This document shows, piece by piece, positions 9,721 to 20,534 of a stretch of DNA of 62,380 bases (position 1 is its first letter; each line of letters starts with the position of its first letter). A program made the translations under genes and the position numbers. Origin of the DNA: Chloroflexota bacterium. GTDB lineage: Bacteria > Chloroflexota > Anaerolineae > Aggregatilineales > Ch27. The notes beneath the pieces were generated by a model that had not been told where the DNA came from, searched no databases, and saw nothing but the letters and a program-made list of their open reading frames with translations. The stretch is taken from contig JAIOAT010000007.1 of the NCBI GenBank assembly GCA_019873685.1, forward strand, positions 66,281 through 128,660, given 5' to 3'.

Positions 9721-10026
9721 TCAGCGCTGGCGCTCGCCAAAGAGCCAGCTCCAGTAACGCCAGGCAACCACCAGGCCAAGCATTACCCCCAGCGTAAAGA
9801 GCAGGTTATTGAGCAAAGTCAGGCGGTCATCCACATAGCCGACGCTCACCAGGCGGCCCAGCGTGCTCAGGCCCACCAGTACGGCGGCGACATAGCACCA
9901 GCGGTAATACGGCGGCGTCCGGGTCACCGCGCCCAGGCGCTGGCTGAGCAGGCCGATAACGACCAGCGTCACCGCAACGCTGGCCGGGCCAACCACACCC
10001 AACGAGGCCAGTACCGCAAAAGTCAT
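9721..10026 (-). CDS. small three-helix membrane protein B
   Basis: Unrecognised protein of 101 residues. Three hydrophobic stretches are visible (about 8-28, 45-62, 76-95), with QRLGAVTRTPPYYRW between the first and second. The start is ATG 10026 (MTFAVLASLG), eight bases after the stop of the preceding small gene and behind AGGA; the upstream open frame overlaps that gene and is not used. It looks like a paralogue of the neighbouring small protein: both have one helix, then QRL-x(4-5)-TR-x-P, then two helices and a final aromatic/basic end. The position between a KaiC-like ATPase and a soluble sensor kinase suggests a membrane anchor or input module for them (inference). Confidence 0.78.
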   Translation of the reverse strand: MTFAVLASLGVVGPASVAVTLVVIGLLSQRLGAVTRTPPYYRWCYVAAVLVGLSTLGRLVSVGYVDDRLTLLNNLLFTLGVMLGLVVAWRYWSWLFGERQR

Positions 10027-10034
10027 GGCGCATC

Positions 10035-10328
10035 CTACCGTCCCGCCGTCATCTGGCGGTAAAGCGACAGGCACAGGCCCAGCAGTATCGCGCCACCGGC
10101 GAACATCAGGCCATCCCCCAGCAGCGCTTCCCTGCCCTGGGCGGCAATAGCATAGTCCGCGGCAGCCAGCCCGAATAACACCATGGGCAACACAAACAGC
10201 GGATAGCGGGTTTTCTCGCCGGTCAGCCGCTGGTAGAACCGGGCGATCAATAACAGGATCGCCAGCAACGCCACCAGCGGAAACCATGCAAAGATCGTCA
10301 GTATCTGGTTGAGCCGGGCCACATCCAT
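10035..10328 (-). CDS. small three-helix membrane protein A
   Basis: Unrecognised protein of 97 residues with three predicted membrane helices (about 12-33, 45-64, 73-90) and the inter-helix segment FYQRLTGEKTRYPLF. The start is ATG 10328 (MDVARLNQ), chosen because AGGGGG lies five to six bases upstream and because an earlier start would run into the KaiC-like gene. It shows the same topology and QRL...TR.P signature as the next gene, so the pair looks like a tandem duplication. It begins 16 bp after the ATPase gene in the same operon. Confidence 0.77.
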   Translation of the reverse strand: MDVARLNQILTIFAWFPLVALLAILLLIARFYQRLTGEKTRYPLFVLPMVLFGLAAADYAIAAQGREALLGDGLMFAGGAILLGLCLSLYRQMTAGR

Positions 10329-10344
10329 AATAGCCCCCTGGCGG

Positions 10345-11145
10345 TCAGTCCCGGCGCGGGCGGCCAAACGCCCGGTCAAACGCCTGGGCCATACTCGGCA
10401 CAGCATTGCCGCTCATGATCCCCTGCCGCCCCTCAAACCGCGATTCCACAACCAGCCCGTGCGGCGTGATTTCATATTGGCGGATGTCTTTGGCGTGGTC
10501 GGAACCGCGCAGCTTGAGCACGAGCATCGCCTTGCGCATCACGCTGTCAATCTCGACATAACGCAGCAGGATGTAACCATCGACCAGGTAGGCCACGGGC
10601 TTGCCCCCCGGTTCGCCGGCCAGCCCACCCAGCAGCGTCGCGGTCTCCCAGGTCAGAATTGCCGTCAGCCCCAGCCGTTTGAGCGCGTTGATGAACGTAA
10701 ATACAGTCTCCCGGAAGGCCAGCCGATCGTGTTCCCCGCGCTGGTCAAGGGCAATGCGCTCGAAGTGCGACAGGCTGTCCACCAGGATGCGCCGCGCGCC
10801 GATCGCCTGCGCCTGCTGTTCCAGCAAACCACCGGTCCGTTTGAGATCGGCCAGCGTCACTTCCGGACTGGTCATGATCACCCGTAGCTTGTCCTGCGCT
10901 TCCAGCGCGCGCAGGTCCCAGCCAAAACCCGCCGCGTCCCGGTAGTACTGCTGTGGAAATTCCTCAAAGGTCAGGATCAGCCCTGGCTCATCGCAGGCGG
11001 TGATCCCGTTGATGATGAACTGCAGGCCAAGCGTAGTCTTGCCGGTGCCCGGAGCTCCTTCCACCAGGATCGCCGACTCCGGCAGGAAGCCGCCGTTCAA
11101 CATGGCGTCCAGACCGGCGATGCCGGTCGCTTTGCGCTCGATCAT
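10345..11145 (-). CDS. KaiC-like RecA-superfamily ATPase
   Basis: Single-domain KaiC/RadA-type ATPase of 266 residues. It begins with the family opening KATGIAGLDAMLNGGFLPES, then Walker A GAPGTGKTTL (about 30-39), the paired glutamates of TFEEFPQQ that activate water in KaiC, Walker B RRILVDSLSHF, and the KaiC-type C-terminal strand LRGSDHAKDIRQYEIT. Cyanobacterial KaiC has two such domains; this has one, like the KaiC-like proteins of archaea and other bacteria that work in signalling or as hexameric switches. The ATG overlaps the winged-helix gene's stop (ATGA, 11142-11145), so the two are probably translated together. Confidence 0.9.
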   Translation of the reverse strand: MIERKATGIAGLDAMLNGGFLPESAILVEGAPGTGKTTLGLQFIINGITACDEPGLILTFEEFPQQYYRDAAGFGWDLRALEAQDKLRVIMTSPEVTLADLKRTGGLLEQQAQAIGARRILVDSLSHFERIALDQRGEHDRLAFRETVFTFINALKRLGLTAILTWETATLLGGLAGEPGGKPVAYLVDGYILLRYVEIDSVMRKAMLVLKLRGSDHAKDIRQYEITPHGLVVESRFEGRQGIMSGNAVPSMAQAFDRAFGRPRRD

Positions 11146-11516
11146 GCCATCCCCCGAACCATGTAGTACATCGCCTTCACCCGGAACTGCCGGTCCTCGC
11201 AGGCCAGGATGAAGCGCTGAATGAGAGCGCGTGTTGCCTCGTCGCTCGTCAGCATATACACGGTGATGCCGGAGACATCCTGTTTGTTCAGGACGTTCGC
11301 TTCCACCAGCTCCTGTAGCGCTGGGGCAATAGCGGACACATCACGACCGGTATAACGGGCGATGTTCTCGGCAGTGTCAACCGTATTGACGTTCTCATGA
11401 AAGAAGCGCACCAGGTCCCACTTGATGAACGAGTTCACCCTGGTTCGGAGAAACGCCAGCAGGTGTGGATCGATATCCGCTGCCGGACGTGAAGGTTGAT
11501 CGTCCTGGTCGGCCAT
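11142..11516 (-). CDS. winged-helix-domain protein
   Basis: Protein of 124 residues. The segment from about residue 15 to 90 (FLRTRVNSFIKWDLVRFFHEN ... ENIARYTGRDVSAIAPALQELVEANVLNKQ) reads as a winged helix-turn-helix: a helix, the T-A-x-x-I-A-R recognition region, then a wing ending in VYMLT. An amphipathic C-terminus follows. The start is ATG 11516 because AAAAGGAAG lies just upstream; a GTG seven codons earlier sits on top of that ribosome site. It is the first gene of the KaiC-like operon and overlaps the ATPase gene by four bases, so it may be either the operon's regulator or a protein-binding adaptor for the ATPase. Confidence 0.82.
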   Translation of the reverse strand: MADQDDQPSRPAADIDPHLLAFLRTRVNSFIKWDLVRFFHENVNTVDTAENIARYTGRDVSAIAPALQELVEANVLNKQDVSGITVYMLTSDEATRALIQRFILACEDRQFRVKAMYYMVRGMA

Positions 11517-11634
11517 CTTCCACTTCCTTTTTCCCACGCAATCCGTCGCGCCGTTTCTCTATCCACACCACCCTGCCGGCGCGCGCAGGCAAAGGCACCA
11601 GCCTGGCGTCCTACTCACCCATCCGGACAGACGC

Positions 11635-14430
<2,796 letters not shown>

Positions 14431-14485
14431 GGTTTCTTTTACCCAGCCCAACCGTTACCAGAGAGAAGTACCATTCCCTGGCGAG

Positions 14486-14491
14486 GATTAT
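14486..14491 (-). promoter_or_regulatory. -10 element for secA
   Basis: Consensus TATAAT on the minus strand, about 56 bp upstream of the secA ATG. No matching -35 at normal spacing is seen. Confidence 0.35.
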
Positions 14492-14539
14492 AGCACACCG
14501 CCTCTACGCCCGGATGCAAGAACCGCGTTGGAAAGCGCG

Positions 14540-15241
14540 TCAGGCCAGGATGCCCGTATAAAGCCCACGCCCGGTCAAACCCTGTTCGTCGAACGTCACC
14601 GCCACGCCTGCCGCCCGGAAGGCGCCCAGGTACTCCTCATGGGTGAACAGCATCAACTCATGACGCTCCACGAAGGTCTGGACGCCTTCCAGCGTTGCCA
14701 CCATGTGATGCATGTCGATCACCGCGCAGCGACCTTCCAACCCGTTGAACGAGAAGCGGGCGATCTTGAGGTCGGGCTGATCGACAAAGTGGGCGCCCAG
14801 CGTCCCCGTCCGGTAGACCTGCGGGGCCAGCCACGGCTCGATAACCAGCACGCCGCCCGGTTCCAGGTGGCGGGCCATGTTCTGCACAGCGGCGTTCATC
14901 CGCTCGACCGTACGCAGGTAGCCGATTGAACTGAACAGGCAGACAATCGCGCTGTAGCGCCCCGGCAGAGCGAAGTCCACCATATCGGCGACGTAGTAGG
15001 TCGCTTCGGGGTTGCGCTGGCGGGCGATGGCGATCATATCCGGGTTGATATCGAGTCCCTCCAGGCGATAGTACGCCTTCAGGTGCTCATCGTGCTTGCC
15101 CGTGCCACAGGCGACATCCAGCAGCGCCGCCCCATCAGGACAACCTGCCGCTTGCAGCAGTGTATGGAGGTGGGCCGCTTCCCCTGCATAGTCCTTGAAG
15201 CCATAGATCGCGTCATAGTAACGCACTGAATGGCTGAACAT
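14540..15241 (-). CDS. class I SAM-dependent methyltransferase
   Basis: Rossmann-fold methyltransferase of 233 residues. Motif I is LLDVACGTGKHDEHL (about 44-58), followed by GLDINPDMIAIAR (ribose-binding acidic strand end), VADMVDF and the strand IVCLFSSIGYL. It belongs to the YdaC/UbiE-like small-molecule methyltransferases; the substrate is not readable. The start is ATG 15241 (MFSHSVRYYDAIYG) because GAGGGGAAACG precedes it; the seven codons upstream are dropped. It lies 30 bp after mtnA and is probably co-transcribed, so it may be linked to S-adenosylmethionine/methylthioadenosine turnover, although that is only a context argument. Confidence 0.88.
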   Translation of the reverse strand: MFSHSVRYYDAIYGFKDYAGEAAHLHTLLQAAGCPDGAALLDVACGTGKHDEHLKAYYRLEGLDINPDMIAIARQRNPEATYYVADMVDFALPGRYSAIVCLFSSIGYLRTVERMNAAVQNMARHLEPGGVLVIEPWLAPQVYRTGTLGAHFVDQPDLKIARFSFNGLEGRCAVIDMHHMVATLEGVQTFVERHELMLFTHEEYLGAFRAAGVAVTFDEQGLTGRGLYTGILA

Positions 15242-15271
15242 CGTTTCCCCTCTTTCAGGCAACAGCCCCGC

Positions 15272-16339
15272 CTACCCGGACTGGCCTCTGATCTCAGCGG
15301 CCAGCCGGGCCAGGTTAACGCTGAATGGCGGGCGAATCACGCCGTATTCCGTCACAATCCCGGTGATGTAGTGATTCGGCGTCACGTCAAAGGCCGGGTT
15401 GCCGGCTGGAGAGCCGGCAGGCGCGATCGGTTGCCCTTGAATGACTTTGACCTCATCTGCGTCGCGCTCCTCGATCTCGATCAGGTCGCCGTGCAGGATG
15501 GTCATGTCGATCGTCGAGTACGGCGCCACCACGTAGAACGGTACGCCGTTCTCCCGCGCCACCACTGCCAGGTTGTACGTCCCGATCTTGTTGGCCGTAT
15601 CGCCATTAGCGGCGATGCGATCCGCGCCGACCAAACACAGGTCAACGCCGTGCCGCCGCATGTAATGGCCGGACGCGCTGTCGGCGATGATCGTGTGCGG
15701 AATGCCCGCCTGCAATAGCTCCCAGGCCGTCAGGCGCGCGCCCTGCAAGCGAGGCCGCGTCTCATCCACGAGCACATGCACCCGCTTGCCCTGTAGCAGC
15801 GCCGCTGTGCGGATGATGCCCAGCGCTGTGCCCCAGCCGACCGTGGCCAGGCTGCCAGTGTTGCAGTGATGGATGATTGTCGCCCCGTCCGGGACGAGTT
15901 CCGCCCCGTGCTGGCCGATGCGCCGGTTGATGGCAATATCTTCGTCGGCAATGCGCTGGGCTTCCGCCAGCAGCGCCGCCCGCAGCGCGTCCGCTGATTC
16001 CCAGGCGCTCCCTTCAGCCAGGCGCATCATCCGATCCAGCGCCCAGAACAGGTTGACCGCCGTCGGACGGGAACGGGCCAGCACCTCCCGCGCTGAGCGC
16101 AGATCGTCCAGCAGCCCTTCAACCGACCCGGCCCGGCTCTGGCGGGCGGCAAGCGCCACGCCAAAGGCAGCGGCAGCGCCGATCGCCGGCGCTCCGCGCA
16201 CGACCATCGTCCGGATCGCGTCGGCGACGCCCTCAACCGTGTCATAGCGCGCCACCTCGAATTCAAAAGGAATGCGGCGCTGGTCAATCAGGCAGACCTG
16301 GCCATCCTGCCAGAACACGGTGCGGGTTTCTTCGGTCAT
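15272..16339 (-). CDS. mtnA: S-methyl-5-thioribose-1-phosphate isomerase
   Basis: MtnA of the methionine salvage pathway, converting methylthioribose-1-phosphate to methylthioribulose-1-phosphate; homologous to eIF2B alpha-type subunits. Visible family signatures: [16 protein letters not shown] (about 45-60), [18 protein letters not shown] (catalytic Cys within HCNTG), [37 protein letters not shown] (catalytic Asp) and VAPYSTID. It has 355 residues, the usual size. The start is ATG 16339 ([10 protein letters not shown]), with AAAAGGAG about eleven bases upstream. mtnP/mtnK-type partners are not in the window. Confidence 0.95.
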   Translation of the reverse strand: MTEETRTVFWQDGQVCLIDQRRIPFEFEVARYDTVEGVADAIRTMVVRGAPAIGAAAAFGVALAARQSRAGSVEGLLDDLRSAREVLARSRPTAVNLFWALDRMMRLAEGSAWESADALRAALLAEAQRIADEDIAINRRIGQHGAELVPDGATIIHHCNTGSLATVGWGTALGIIRTAALLQGKRVHVLVDETRPRLQGARLTAWELLQAGIPHTIIADSASGHYMRRHGVDLCLVGADRIAANGDTANKIGTYNLAVVARENGVPFYVVAPYSTIDMTILHGDLIEIEERDADEVKVIQGQPIAPAGSPAGNPAFDVTPNHYITGIVTEYGVIRPPFSVNLARLAAEIRGQSG

Positions 16340-16412
16340 GATCAGGGTTCTCCTTTTCACTTGTCCATCAGTACTCTGCCGCCATACTGGCGGGCTAACA
16401 CACAGAGCCGCT

Positions 16413-16418
16413 ATTGTA
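16413..16418 (-). promoter_or_regulatory. -10 element for mtnA
   Basis: TACAAT on the minus strand, 74 bp upstream of the mtnA ATG. The position 17 bp further upstream is occupied by the -35 of the divergent miaB promoter and gives no good -35 for this direction. The two promoters are back-to-back within about 50 bp. Confidence 0.4.
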
Positions 16419-16435
16419 ACGCACCCGCCCCGCCA

Positions 16436-16464
16436 TTGACGCCCCCTCTCCCCGCCGTTACAAT
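16436..16464 (+). promoter_or_regulatory. sigma70-type promoter of miaB
   Basis: TTGACG (16436-16441), a 17-bp spacer and TACAAT (16459-16464). One of the best promoters in the window. It gives a start near 16471 and a 40-nt leader. Confidence 0.7.
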
Positions 16465-16510
16465 ACAGGGCCGATTAACTCATATTTAGACGGGATTAAG
16501 GCGGCACACC

Positions 16511-17917
16511 ATGCACTACTACATCTGGACACTGGGCTGCCAAATGAATACCGCCGACTCCCAGCTGCTGGCTTCCGAGCTGGAGAAGCATGGCCACCAT
16601 GCCACCGAGAACTGGGAAGATGCGGACATCTGGGTAATCAACACCTGTGTGGTGCGCCAGTCCGCGGAAGACAAAGCCTACGGGCGGCTGTACCAGCTGC
16701 ATGCCCTCAAACAGCGCGATCCTTCGCGCATCATCGGTTTGATGGGTTGTCTGGTCGGCGTGCGCGATCCACTGCGGTTGCGCCAGAAGCTGCCGTTCGT
16801 CGATGTCTTCATGCCGCCTTCCGACCCGCGCCCGCTGCTAACCTTCCTCGCCGATCGGGGCGCCGAAGCCGAGGCGCTGGCGGCTGACGCTGTCGCCCGC
16901 GCTCACCGCGATGCCCTGCAGGACGAGGACGACATCGCCAGCGGCGACCTGGTGCTGCCCGTGCATGAGCGCAATAGCCTGGTCAGCGCCCATGTGCCGG
17001 TTGTTTACGGCTGCTCCTTCGCCTGCACGTACTGCATCATTCCCTTCCGCCGCGGCGTGGAGCGCAGCCGCCCGGTGGGCGAGATTGTGGCCCACGTGCG
17101 CAGCCTGGCCCGCCAGGGTGTGCGTGAGATCACGCTGCTCGGCCAGATCGTTGACCGCTACGGCAAGGATATTCCCGACGGCCCCGACCTCTCCGACCTC
17201 CTGCATATCGTTCACGACGTGGCCGAGGAAGAGGGCGTGGCCCGCATTCGCTTCCTGACCAGCCACCCCAACTGGATGACCGACCGCCTGCTCGACACAG
17301 TGGCCGCTTTGCCACGGGTCATGCCGCACATCGAAGTACCCAACCAGGCCGGCGATGACGAAGTGCTGGCGCGGATGAAACGCGGCTACACCGCCGAAGA
17401 TTACCGTCGCCTGATCGCCCGCATCCGCGAGCGCATCCCCGGCGTGGCCATTCACACCGATATCATCGTCGGCTTCCCCGGCGAAACCGAGGCACAGTTC
17501 CAGCGCACCTACGACCTGCTGGCCGAGTTGCGGCTGGATAAGGCCCACATCGCCAAGTACAGTCCGCGTCCCGGCACAGTCAGCGCCCGCCGTATGATCG
17601 ACGATGTACCGCCGGAGGAAAAGGAACGCCGCCGCAAGGCGCTGGACGACCTGCAGAGCCAGATCGTAGCGGAGATCAACGCCCGTAGCCTTGGCGCGAC
17701 CGTGCCCGTGCTCTTTGAGGATCGCCACCGCGACAAGTGGCGCGGTCGCACCCCGCAGAACAAGCTCGTCTTTGTGGAAAGCGACCGCGACCTGCGCGGT
17801 CGGGTGGAAGACGTCCAGATCACCTGGACCGGCCCCTGGAGCATGCAGGGCCGCCTGCTGAGCGATGTGCTTGCTACTGCGTCAGGAGACACGATCACGC
17901 TGGCAGTCACCCGCTGA
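16511..17917 (+). CDS. miaB: tRNA methylthiotransferase, MiaB type
   Basis: Radical-SAM methylthiotransferase that adds a methylthio group to N6-isopentenyl-adenosine-37 of tRNA. The N-terminal UPF0004 domain binds the second iron-sulfur cluster through Cys10 (TLGCQMN), Cys46 (NTCVVR) and a third Cys in GLMGCLVG. The radical-SAM triad is in YGCSFACTYCIIPFRRG near residue 170. A C-terminal TRAM domain (VPVLFEDRHRDKWRGRT ... TWTGPWSMQGRL) closes the 468-residue protein. MtaB or RimO are alternatives, but the CTYCIIPFRRG string and general layout favour MiaB. It has its own strong promoter and is followed by an intrinsic terminator. Confidence 0.93.
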   Translation: MHYYIWTLGCQMNTADSQLLASELEKHGHHATENWEDADIWVINTCVVRQSAEDKAYGRLYQLHALKQRDPSRIIGLMGCLVGVRDPLRLRQKLPFVDVFMPPSDPRPLLTFLADRGAEAEALAADAVARAHRDALQDEDDIASGDLVLPVHERNSLVSAHVPVVYGCSFACTYCIIPFRRGVERSRPVGEIVAHVRSLARQGVREITLLGQIVDRYGKDIPDGPDLSDLLHIVHDVAEEEGVARIRFLTSHPNWMTDRLLDTVAALPRVMPHIEVPNQAGDDEVLARMKRGYTAEDYRRLIARIRERIPGVAIHTDIIVGFPGETEAQFQRTYDLLAELRLDKAHIAKYSPRPGTVSARRMIDDVPPEEKERRRKALDDLQSQIVAEINARSLGATVPVLFEDRHRDKWRGRTPQNKLVFVESDRDLRGRVEDVQITWTGPWSMQGRLLSDVLATASGDTITLAVTR

Positions 17918-17940
17918 TTGCCCCCACGCGGCGAACATCG

Positions 17941-17971
17941 CGGCGGCCTGCACCGGCCGCCGTTGTTTTTT
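17941..17971 (+). terminator. intrinsic terminator of miaB
   Basis: Perfect 8-bp stem CGGCGGCC / GGCCGCCG with a six-base loop, followed by TTGTTTTTT. It lies 24 bp after the miaB stop. Confidence 0.85.
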
Positions 17972-17975
17972 GGGC

Positions 17976-17981
17976 TATAAT
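17976..17981 (+). promoter_or_regulatory. -10 element for the Ser/Thr kinase gene
   Basis: Consensus TATAAT starting only five bases after the miaB terminator's T-run. The expected -35 region falls inside the terminator stem and has no TTGACA-like hexamer, so promoter strength is uncertain. Confidence 0.4.
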
Positions 17982-18038
17982 GGGCGCATCACCGCCGCCG
18001 ATCGATACCTGTGACCGGCATGCTGGAGGGCACCCGCG

Positions 18039-19601
18039 ATGACCGCTGTCGATATCCGTCGGCTGGCCAGCCGCCGGCTCGGCCAGTACGTCCTTGAGGA
18101 GTTGATCGGCCTGGGCGGGATGAGCGCCGTTTACCGCGCTCACCAGCCTGCCCTGGCGCGCGAGGTCGCCATCAAGGTTCTGGCCACGCAACTGGCCACC
18201 GACTCCGATTACCAGCAGCGCTTCGCCCTGGAAGCCCGCACCGCCGCTGCGCTGGAACATCCACACATCGTCCCCATCTACGACTACGGCGCCCAGGATG
18301 GCCTGCTGTATGTGGTCATGCGGCTGCTACCGGGCGGCTCCTTGGCCCAGCGTCTGCGCTACAGCCAGGAGACCGGCCACCCGCTCCCTTCCGTCGGCGA
18401 AGTTGCTGATCTGCTGGACGCCCTGGCGGACGCGCTGGCTTACGCTCACGGGCGCGGGATCATCCACCGCGACATCAAGCCGAGCAATGTCGTCTTTGAC
18501 CACCAGGGCGCGCCGCACCTGGTGGACTTCGGCATCGCCCGGATCATGAATGCCGACCTCAGCCTGACCGCCGCCGGGACAACCATCGGCACGCCTAATT
18601 ACATGGCCCCTGAACAATGGCGCGACGAGCCGCTCACCCCGGCTGTCGATCAGTACGCGCTGGGCATCCTGATCTTCAACACCCTGACCGGCCGCCTGCC
18701 CTTTGAAGCCACCACCGCCCACATCCTGATGCACAAGCATCTCAATGAACCACCGCCGCCCGTGCACACCCTGCGCCCTGACCTGCCGGAGGCACTCTCG
18801 CCAGCTGTGGAGCGGGCGCTGGCCAAGCTCCCGGCAGAGCGTTACCCGGCAATCGGCGACTTTGCTGCGGCTTTTCGCGCTGCCGCAGGCGCGAGTCTCG
18901 GCGAACCGACAGGCTTCTTCACCTTTCCCCTGCCGGCCAGCGCCCTGGCCCTGCAACCGACTCCTCCTGCCGACGCTGTCGCCGCGCCCGCGGCATCCAT
19001 GGCGCAGGCGGTGCCGCTGGCTGCGCCCGGCGGTGTGACCATGGCCGCTGATGTCCCTCCCCTGCCGGAAGACTCGCTGGCCGCCGTGCCGGGCCAGGCG
19101 GAACCTCCTTCCCTGCCGGAATGGTCGCGGGCAATGGCCGCGCCCCCACAGGCCGCCCCGGTGCGCCAGCCTGCTGGCAGCCGTGCCCGGCCCGCCACCC
19201 CACCCATGGCGCCTGTTGTCGCGCCCGCTGCTGCGCCCGCTGCTGCACCACCGCCTCGCCAGCAGGCGGCACGCCATGCCCTCGGCGCCACGCCACCCCA
19301 CCCCCGGCGCAGACCAGCCACAACCCTCAACCGGGTCGCCTTGCTCGTCTGGCTGCTGGCCCTGGCCGCGATTGTCGCCCTGATCGTCTTCATCCTCACC
19401 ATCCGGACAATCAATGCGGAGCGACTGATCGGCCTTGTACCGAACGCGCTGCCAATCGCGCAGGGCGTCGTCGCCGCATGCAGCATTGTCCCGGCAACCG
19501 GGCATCTCTGCACCGGTCACCTTCGCCTGGCGATGGTTACTCCCCCTGATCTGCTCACGGATCAAAAACAGCCGGGCAGGTTCCCGGCTGTCGGGGTATG
19601 A
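18039..19601 (+). CDS. transmembrane Ser/Thr protein kinase (PknB family)
   Basis: Hanks-type kinase of 520 residues. Kinase domain about 16-275: glycine loop LIGLGGMSAVYRA, VAIKVL (ATP Lys), HRDIKPSNVV catalytic loop, DFGIARI and APEQWRDEPLTPAVDQYALG. A Pro/Ala-rich juxtamembrane linker (about 300-425) leads to one membrane helix (VALLVWLLALAAIVALIVFIL). An outside tail of about 65 residues follows; it has two cysteines and no PASTA repeats. The start ATG has TGGAGGGC ten bases upstream. The last codons overlap a stem-loop that reads as the terminator of the convergent DUF4388 gene. Confidence 0.94.
   Translation: MTAVDIRRLASRRLGQYVLEELIGLGGMSAVYRAHQPALAREVAIKVLATQLATDSDYQQRFALEARTAAALEHPHIVPIYDYGAQDGLLYVVMRLLPGGSLAQRLRYSQETGHPLPSVGEVADLLDALADALAYAHGRGIIHRDIKPSNVVFDHQGAPHLVDFGIARIMNADLSLTAAGTTIGTPNYMAPEQWRDEPLTPAVDQYALGILIFNTLTGRLPFEATTAHILMHKHLNEPPPPVHTLRPDLPEALSPAVERALAKLPAERYPAIGDFAAAFRAAAGASLGEPTGFFTFPLPASALALQPTPPADAVAAPAASMAQAVPLAAPGGVTMAADVPPLPEDSLAAVPGQAEPPSLPEWSRAMAAPPQAAPVRQPAGSRARPATPPMAPVVAPAAAPAAAPPPRQQAARHALGATPPHPRRRPATTLNRVALLVWLLALAAIVALIVFILTIRTINAERLIGLVPNALPIAQGVVAACSIVPATGHLCTGHLRLAMVTPPDLLTDQKQPGRFPAVGV
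19564..19591 (-). terminator. intrinsic terminator of the DUF4388 gene, inside the kinase coding sequence
   Basis: Read leftward: nine-bp perfect stem ACAGCCGGG / CCCGGCTGT with a six-base loop, then TTTTT. It lies 26 bp after the DUF4388 gene's stop and within the final codons of the convergent kinase gene. In the rightward direction there is no T-run, so it should act one way only. Confidence 0.75.
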
Positions 19602-19616
19602 AACCTGACGTTCCGC

Positions 19617-20534
19617 TCAGGCGGACTGGCCGTCATCCTGCAGTGAATCGGTGTCAATCAGCCGCTCAGCAGCGCTCTGGATGCCTTCGATCAACGTGTC
19701 AAAGATTGACGGATCGGTGCTTTCAAGAGCAAAGTCGCTGGGCGGAAGCGCTTCAACTTCCTCGCCCTTGACCGGATCACCCAGTTCCACGACCCCGGCC
19801 TGCAGCAGGCTGATCACCACCCGGCGGACTTCCATCGCATCCATCTGGTTCTGCCGGGCAATCTGGCGGATGCTAACGCCCGGCTTGATCGACGAGATCA
19901 CGCGCCAGGCCCGCGCGCTGAGCCGGGTGTGCTGCAGCCGCTCGTCCACATCCGGGGTAAAGCGCAGGGTTGCGCTCAGGTTGGGCAATTCCTGAGTCAT
20001 GCGCAGCACTTCCCGAACATGCGAGCCGTGTTCCACCAGCACATCGCCCAGGTCAACCGAGACGGTGATGTGATCGTCCAGCGTGGGTGTCTGTTCCTCA
20101 AACAGGAAGGAGCCGTCCGTCCACATCAGCACGGTGTGGATGTCTTCTTTGAGTTGCTCGGTGAAAGCCTCCAGAATGTCCGCTTTGGTCACAAAATCGC
20201 CCTCGATCAGCAGCAGAGCCTGGGCTTTCTCGTTCACGTCCTTGAGCCGGTTCTGAATCCAGTGCGCCTGCATGGGGCTGAGTTTGCCCGTCCGCCGCAG
20301 CAGGGCCACCAGATCGCGCACCTCCACCATGCTAAGCACGGGTTTGCCCTGCTGGAAGACTATCCGCGCTCGCTTGAGCGAGGTGCTGGTGGTAACCGAG
20401 GTCGGCTGGCCAATCTCCTCAGGATTGTCCGGCACATTGGCAAAGATGGTTAACGTGCCAGACTTCTGAGCCAGGTTGATCAGGTTGAGGATCTGGCTGG
20501 TACTGAAGTCTTTGAGATTGCCCTGGAGTGTCAC
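19617..20534 (-). CDS. DUF4388 (PATAN) domain protein
   Basis: Protein of about 305 residues. The N-terminus LQGNLKDFSTSQILNLINLAQKSGTLTI is the PATAN/DUF4388 signature, a domain found in signalling proteins of Chloroflexota, cyanobacteria and deltaproteobacteria. A helical middle follows (VRDLVALLRRTGKLSP ... ALLLIEGDFVTKADI), resembling the helical linker common after PATAN. Then comes a possible winged-helix region (RAWRVISSIKPGVSIRQIARQNQMDAMEVRRVVISLLQAGVVEL), which suggests DNA or protein binding. The start is taken as GTG 20534 because GGAGG lies eight bases upstream; the earlier GTG overlaps that ribosome site. Its role is unknown; the kinase and the receiver/roadblock protein nearby suggest signalling. 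Confidence 0.85.
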   Translation of the reverse strand: MTLQGNLKDFSTSQILNLINLAQKSGTLTIFANVPDNPEEIGQPTSVTTSTSLKRARIVFQQGKPVLSMVEVRDLVALLRRTGKLSPMQAHWIQNRLKDVNEKAQALLLIEGDFVTKADILEAFTEQLKEDIHTVLMWTDGSFLFEEQTPTLDDHITVSVDLGDVLVEHGSHVREVLRMTQELPNLSATLRFTPDVDERLQHTRLSARAWRVISSIKPGVSIRQIARQNQMDAMEVRRVVISLLQAGVVELGDPVKGEEVEALPPSDFALESTDPSIFDTLIEGIQSAAERLIDTDSLQDDGQSA

